This document shows positions 60,609 through 64,000 of a DNA stretch of 64,000 bases, in pieces. Numbering within the stretch: position 1 is the stretch's first letter; each line of letters starts with the position of its first letter. Origin of the DNA: Pelagibius sp048268885 (GTDB lineage: Bacteria > Pseudomonadota > Alphaproteobacteria > Kiloniellales > Kiloniellaceae); NCBI GenBank assembly GCA_048268885.1, contig JBLWUP010000001.1:1-64000 (forward strand), in the 5' to 3' direction. The position numbers and the translations under genes are program-made. The notes beneath the pieces were generated by a model. That model ran no database searches and was not told the origin of the DNA. It worked only from the letters and a program-made list of their open reading frames with translations.

Positions 60609-62183
60609 CTAGATCGCGAGAGCCTGGGGCCGCCGGCTACGCAGCCAGAAAACCACCAGAAGGCGGGTGACCATGATCGCGGAGAACATGGAGGTCAGCA
60701 GGCCCAGGGAAAGGGTCACGGCGAAGCCCTTGATCGGGCCGGAGCCGAACTGAAACAGCAGCAGCGCCGCGATCAGGGTCGTGAGGTTTGAGTCCAGGAT
60801 CGTCTTCATCGCGCGGCGGTAACCGGCATCGACCGCCGTCACCGGACCGCGGCCGGCCCGCATTTCCTCGCGGATGCGCTCGAAGATCAGCACGTTCGCG
60901 TCGACCGCCATGCCGATGGTCAGCACGATGCCGGCGATGCCCGGCAAGGTCAGCGTGGCCTGCAGCACCGACAGCGCCGCCATCAGCAGGATGAGGTTGA
61001 TCAGCAGCGCGACGCTCGCCATGGCGCCGAACAGCCCGTAGGCGCCGACCATGAAGATCACCACGAAGATGAGGCCGAGGACCGAGGCGGTCTCGCCGGC
61101 CAGGATGGAATCCGCGCCCAGGCCCGGCCCGACGGTGCGCTCTTCCAGATAGCTGATCGGCGCGGGCAGCGCGCCGGCGCGCAGCACCAGCGCCAGATCC
61201 TGTGCTTCCTGCGTGGTGAAGCTGCCGGAGATGATGCCGCGCCCGCCCAGGATCGGCTCGTTGATGACCGGCGCCGAGACCACCTTGTTGTCGAGGACGA
61301 TGGCGAAGAGCCGGCCGACGTTGTCCCGGGTCGCCTCGCCGAAGCGCTTGGCACCCTCGGCATCGAAAGCGAAGGACACCACCGGGCGGCCCTGCTCGAA
61401 AGTCGCCTGGGCGTTGGTCAGGCTGTCGCCGCCGACCATGATCCGCTTGCTGACGACGTAGCTCTGGGGCAGCCCGGCGCGCCCCGTGTCGGCTGCCGGC
61501 AATTCCTCCGAGGAGGGCGGGACCTGGCCGCCGGGCAGAACGTTCTCGTTCACGAAGCGGAAGCTGAGCACCGCCGTCTTGCCGATGATCTCCTTGAGGC
61601 GCTGCGGATCGTCGAGGCCCGGCACCTGGATCAGGATGCGGTCGTCGCCATGGCGCTGAATGGAGGCCTCGCGGGTGCCCATCTCGTCGATGCGCCGCCG
61701 CATGACCTCGATGGCCTGGGCCATGATCTGGTTGGTGCGCAGGCGCTGCTCGGCTTCGGTGAAGGAGACGCGGAGCGTGCCGTCGTCCTGAATCTCGATC
61801 TGCAGCCCCTGGCGCACCCCCGCGATGGCCTCGCGTGCCTTCTCCGCGTCGGCGGGATCGCTCAGCGTCCCGCCAACCGCGCTCCCGAAGTCACCGAGAC
61901 CGTTGACGACGATCCCTTCACGATTGAACTCGCGGCGCATTTCGTCGGCGAGGTTCTCGCGGTCTTCGGTGAAGACATAGCCGAGATCGACCTCGGACAG
62001 CAGATAGACGCCGCCGCGCAGGTCGAGCCCCAGGCTGATCTGCTGATGCGGCACCCAGCCCGCCGACTCCGCCATCTCATTGGCTTGGTCGCGGCTGAAC
62101 AGCAGGTTCGGTGAGGCATAGACAATCCCGGCCAGAACAATCAAGAGCGTCAGGATGACTTGCCAGCGCGGAAGATGAACCAT
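60609..62183 (-). CDS. secD: Protein translocase subunit SecD
   Basis: 524-residue partner of SecF. The first helix is followed by SLGLDLRGGVYLLSEVD, then a large periplasmic domain (P1) with EMGTREASIQRHGDDRILIQ, and six helices with AVDANVLIFERIREE. The order yajC-secD-secF is conserved in many bacteria. The start is an ATG at 62183. Confidence 0.97.
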   Translation of the reverse strand: MVHLPRWQVILTLLIVLAGIVYASPNLLFSRDQANEMAESAGWVPHQQISLGLDLRGGVYLLSEVDLGYVFTEDRENLADEMRREFNREGIVVNGLGDFGSAVGGTLSDPADAEKAREAIAGVRQGLQIEIQDDGTLRVSFTEAEQRLRTNQIMAQAIEVMRRRIDEMGTREASIQRHGDDRILIQVPGLDDPQRLKEIIGKTAVLSFRFVNENVLPGGQVPPSSEELPAADTGRAGLPQSYVVSKRIMVGGDSLTNAQATFEQGRPVVSFAFDAEGAKRFGEATRDNVGRLFAIVLDNKVVSAPVINEPILGGRGIISGSFTTQEAQDLALVLRAGALPAPISYLEERTVGPGLGADSILAGETASVLGLIFVVIFMVGAYGLFGAMASVALLINLILLMAALSVLQATLTLPGIAGIVLTIGMAVDANVLIFERIREEMRAGRGPVTAVDAGYRRAMKTILDSNLTTLIAALLLFQFGSGPIKGFAVTLSLGLLTSMFSAIMVTRLLVVFWLRSRRPQALAI

Positions 62184-62239
62184 CGGTGGAGCGCTTTCTA
62201 AAGCGGTTTGGACCTCACGCCGTCACGGCTTGCGGAGGC

Positions 62240-62677
62240 TCAGGACCGGTCGTTGGGCTTCTTGCCGCCGAACAGGCCACCGAGCAGGCCGCCGAGCGGG
62301 CTGCCGGACTTGGCACCCGGGTCGTTGGCCGGCTTCGCCCCGCCATCCCCTTTGGAGGCCGCCGCTTCGGTCTTGCTCAGCACCTCCTGGATGGTGTGGC
62401 GCATGACACGCACCCGCACGCCCTCGGCCAGCTCGACCATCGCTTCGGTATCGTTGACCACCTTGGTCACGGTACCGATCAGGCCACCGGCGGTGACGAT
62501 CCGGTCGCCACGGCGCAGGGCGGAGACCATTTCACGGTGCTGTTTAACCTTCTTCTGCTGCGGACGGATCAGCAGGAAGTAGAACACGACCACGATGAGG
62601 ATGATGGGCAGGAGGGACGTGAACATGTCCGCTCCCCCGGCTCCTGCAGCCTGGGCATAGGCGGGCGAAATAAGCAT
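62240..62677 (-). CDS. yajC: Preprotein translocase accessory subunit YajC
   Basis: 145-residue single-span protein. The helix IILIVVVFYFLLIRPQQKKV leads to ALRRGDRIVTAGGLIGTV, the family core. The C-terminus has about 35 extra polar residues ending GGLFGGKKPNDRS, longer than E. coli YajC. It is first in the yajC-secD-secF-NDUFAF3-like unit, 56 bases before secD. Confidence 0.96.
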   Translation of the reverse strand: MLISPAYAQAAGAGGADMFTSLLPIILIVVVFYFLLIRPQQKKVKQHREMVSALRRGDRIVTAGGLIGTVTKVVNDTEAMVELAEGVRVRVMRHTIQEVLSKTEAAASKGDGGAKPANDPGAKSGSPLGGLLGGLFGGKKPNDRS

Positions 62678-62861
62678 ACTTAGACCTTCTCCGAGCAGTC
62701 AGACCGGCGGACTATAACGGCAAGCGCGCGAATTGCAACGCTACCCGGGCGCAGGCCCCGGCACCGGGAGCGCTCCTGCCCGGCCGATTGACCGGAAGCC
62801 CGCGCCGCACTAGATTTTGCGGCGAATTTCAGCCTTTTAAAGTTCGTTCCTTGGAGCATAG

Positions 62862-63749
62862 ATGAGCAGCCCCGATCGTGACAACCTCCTCCCGGTTCTC
62901 CAGCGCATTGCCGAGGCATTGGAGCGACTCGCCCCTGAGCCTTCTTCCGCGGTCACCATGGAGGGGGCAGACGCCTTCGTCTGGAACCCCGAGAGCGACC
63001 GGCTGGACCCGGTTCACCATGTAAATCGGGTCGACATCTCGCTTCTGCAAGGCATTCATCGCCAGATGGACACGCTTTACCAGAACACCCGCCGCTTCGC
63101 CGACGGCCTGCCGGCCAACAATGCCCTGCTCTGGGGCTCGCGCGGCGCCGGCAAGAGCTCCCTGGTCAAGGCCATCCACGCCAAGGTTAACGACGACCGC
63201 GCCCAGGACCAAGCGGGCCAGCCCCGACTGGCCCTGGTGGAAATCCACCGTGAGGATATTCCCAGCCTGCCGCAGCTGCTGACCCACCTGCGCGACGTCG
63301 AGCGCCCCTGCGTGCTGTTCTGCGACGACCTCAGCTTCGACGGCGAGGACGCCAGCTACAAGTCGCTGAAGGCCGTGCTGGAAGGCGGCATCGAAGGGCG
63401 GCCGACCAACGTGATCTTCTACGCCACCTCCAACCGGCGCCACCTCATGCCGCGCGACATGATCGAGAACGAGCGCTCGACGGCGATCCACGCCTCCGAG
63501 GCGGTGGAGGAAAAGGTCAGTCTGTCAGACCGCTTCGGCCTCTGGCTGGGCTTCCACAACTGCGATCAGGACACCTTCTTCGCCATGATCGAGGGCTATG
63601 CCGAGCGCTACGGCCTGGACCTGCCGAAAGAACAGCTCCAGGCGGAGGCCAGGGAATGGTCGGTGACCCGCGGCGCCCGCTCGGGGCGTGTCGCCTGGCA
63701 GTACATCCAGGAACTGGCCGGGCGGCTGGGGAAGAAGCTGGAGGACTGA
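62862..63749 (+). CDS. DUF815 AAA-type ATPase
   Basis: 295-residue protein. Walker A GSRGAGKSS lies near residue 93, Walker B-like VLFCDDLSF near 151, and FYATSNRRHLMPRDM is the sensor region of the DUF815 family. The N-terminal helix is acidic. It is divergent from yajC. Function is unknown, though an AAA-like role in assembly or replication has been guessed for relatives. Confidence 0.88.
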   Translation: MSSPDRDNLLPVLQRIAEALERLAPEPSSAVTMEGADAFVWNPESDRLDPVHHVNRVDISLLQGIHRQMDTLYQNTRRFADGLPANNALLWGSRGAGKSSLVKAIHAKVNDDRAQDQAGQPRLALVEIHREDIPSLPQLLTHLRDVERPCVLFCDDLSFDGEDASYKSLKAVLEGGIEGRPTNVIFYATSNRRHLMPRDMIENERSTAIHASEAVEEKVSLSDRFGLWLGFHNCDQDTFFAMIEGYAERYGLDLPKEQLQAEAREWSVTRGARSGRVAWQYIQELAGRLGKKLED

Positions 63750-63782
63750 GGCCGCAGCCGCCCGCCGGACGTTGCTCTTCCT

Positions 63783-63811
63783 GTCACCCTCGGGACAAGC
63801 CCGAGGGTGAC
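63783..63811. terminator. Palindromic hairpin between convergent genes
   Basis: A 12-base perfect stem, GTCACCCTCGGG and CCCGAGGGTGAC, around ACAAG, with no T run. It is the core of the repeat family at 56786 and lies between the DUF815 gene and the convergent partial gene. Confidence 0.65.
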
Positions 63812-63851
63812 GACAGAGTGTGGACGTGCCGGGACGACAGCGGTCTTTCCC

Positions 63852-64000
63852 CTAAGGCTGTGGAGCCTGGTCGCGGTCGTTCGGGCCGTAATCGCGGATC
63901 ACCGAGGCCACCCGCAGGCGGTAGTCCCTGAACAGCTCGTGGCGTCCTCTGCCCTGGGCGGCCTGGTGCTCGGTTTGCGCGCGCCAGCGGGCGATCGACT
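63852..64000 (-). CDS. Partial unidentified protein (C-terminus)
   Basis: The last 49 codons of a minus-strand gene that enters from the right edge. The end reads RVASVIRDYGPNDRDQAPQP before TAG. The stretch is Arg- and Gln-rich and helical. Too short to classify. Confidence 0.6.
   Translation of the reverse strand, partial: SIARWRAQTEHQAAQGRGRHELFRDYRLRVASVIRDYGPNDRDQAPQP

Overview
The window is GC-rich chromosomal DNA from an alphaproteobacterium. A Rhodospirillales/Kiloniellales-like origin fits best. The reasons are the small PAS_5-type proteins, the mfd-sdhE-recG-DUF502 neighbourhood, the coaD-gyrA and ssb/uvrA arrangements, a TrmFO gene, and yajC-secD-secF lying near homologues of the mitochondrial complex I assembly factors NDUFAF3 and NDUFAF6. 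The family-level placement is inference. There is no phage, transposase, integrase or CRISPR array. Accessory character is confined to the left end.

Region 1 (1-12.3 kb) is an exopolysaccharide locus, mostly on the minus strand. It has a sulfotransferase cut by the window edge, four or five GT2 glycosyltransferases, one GT8, two GT-B enzymes, a Wzc-like chain-length/tyrosine-kinase protein, and one secreted GH16 glycanase on the plus strand. Genes are packed with ATGA overlaps and several TTG/GTG starts. No polymerase or flippase is visible; these may lie beyond position 1.

Region 2 (12.4-14.4 kb) holds small regulatory-looking proteins (PAS_5, PilZ). Region 3 (14.6-20.5 kb) is a five-gene operon of acyl-CoA ligase, SDR, acyl-CoA dehydrogenase, APH-type kinase and a DUF6285 protein. 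Its content matches the lva levulinate/4-hydroxyacyl-CoA pathway of Pseudomonas putida. A FrnE-like DsbA protein diverges from it. Region 4 (20.5-25.9 kb) is a complete Dpp/Opp-type ABC importer.

Region 5 (26-34.1 kb) carries mfd, sdhE, recG, a second PAS_5 protein and an unusual protein with two fused DUF502 domains. Region 6 (34.4-41.3 kb) has a haloacetate-dehalogenase-like hydrolase, two tandem tRNA-Leu genes, tRNA-Lys, a DksA-type zinc protein, several small orphan and membrane proteins, and a ferric-reductase-like flavohaem protein with no canonical start codon where its first helix begins.

Region 7 (41.4-49.3 kb) is housekeeping: coaD, gyrA, ssb, uvrA and a GNAT gene. Region 8 (49.3-57.7 kb) has an RND efflux pair without an outer-membrane partner, a class III nucleotide cyclase, trmFO and an NDUFAF6-like protein. 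Region 9 (57.8-64 kb) has a PuuD-like membrane protein, Fe-SOD, an NDUFAF3-like protein, secF-secD-yajC, a DUF815 ATPase and the tail of an unidentified gene. Extragenic palindromes sit at 49.35-49.49, 56.79-56.87 and 63.78-63.81 kb.
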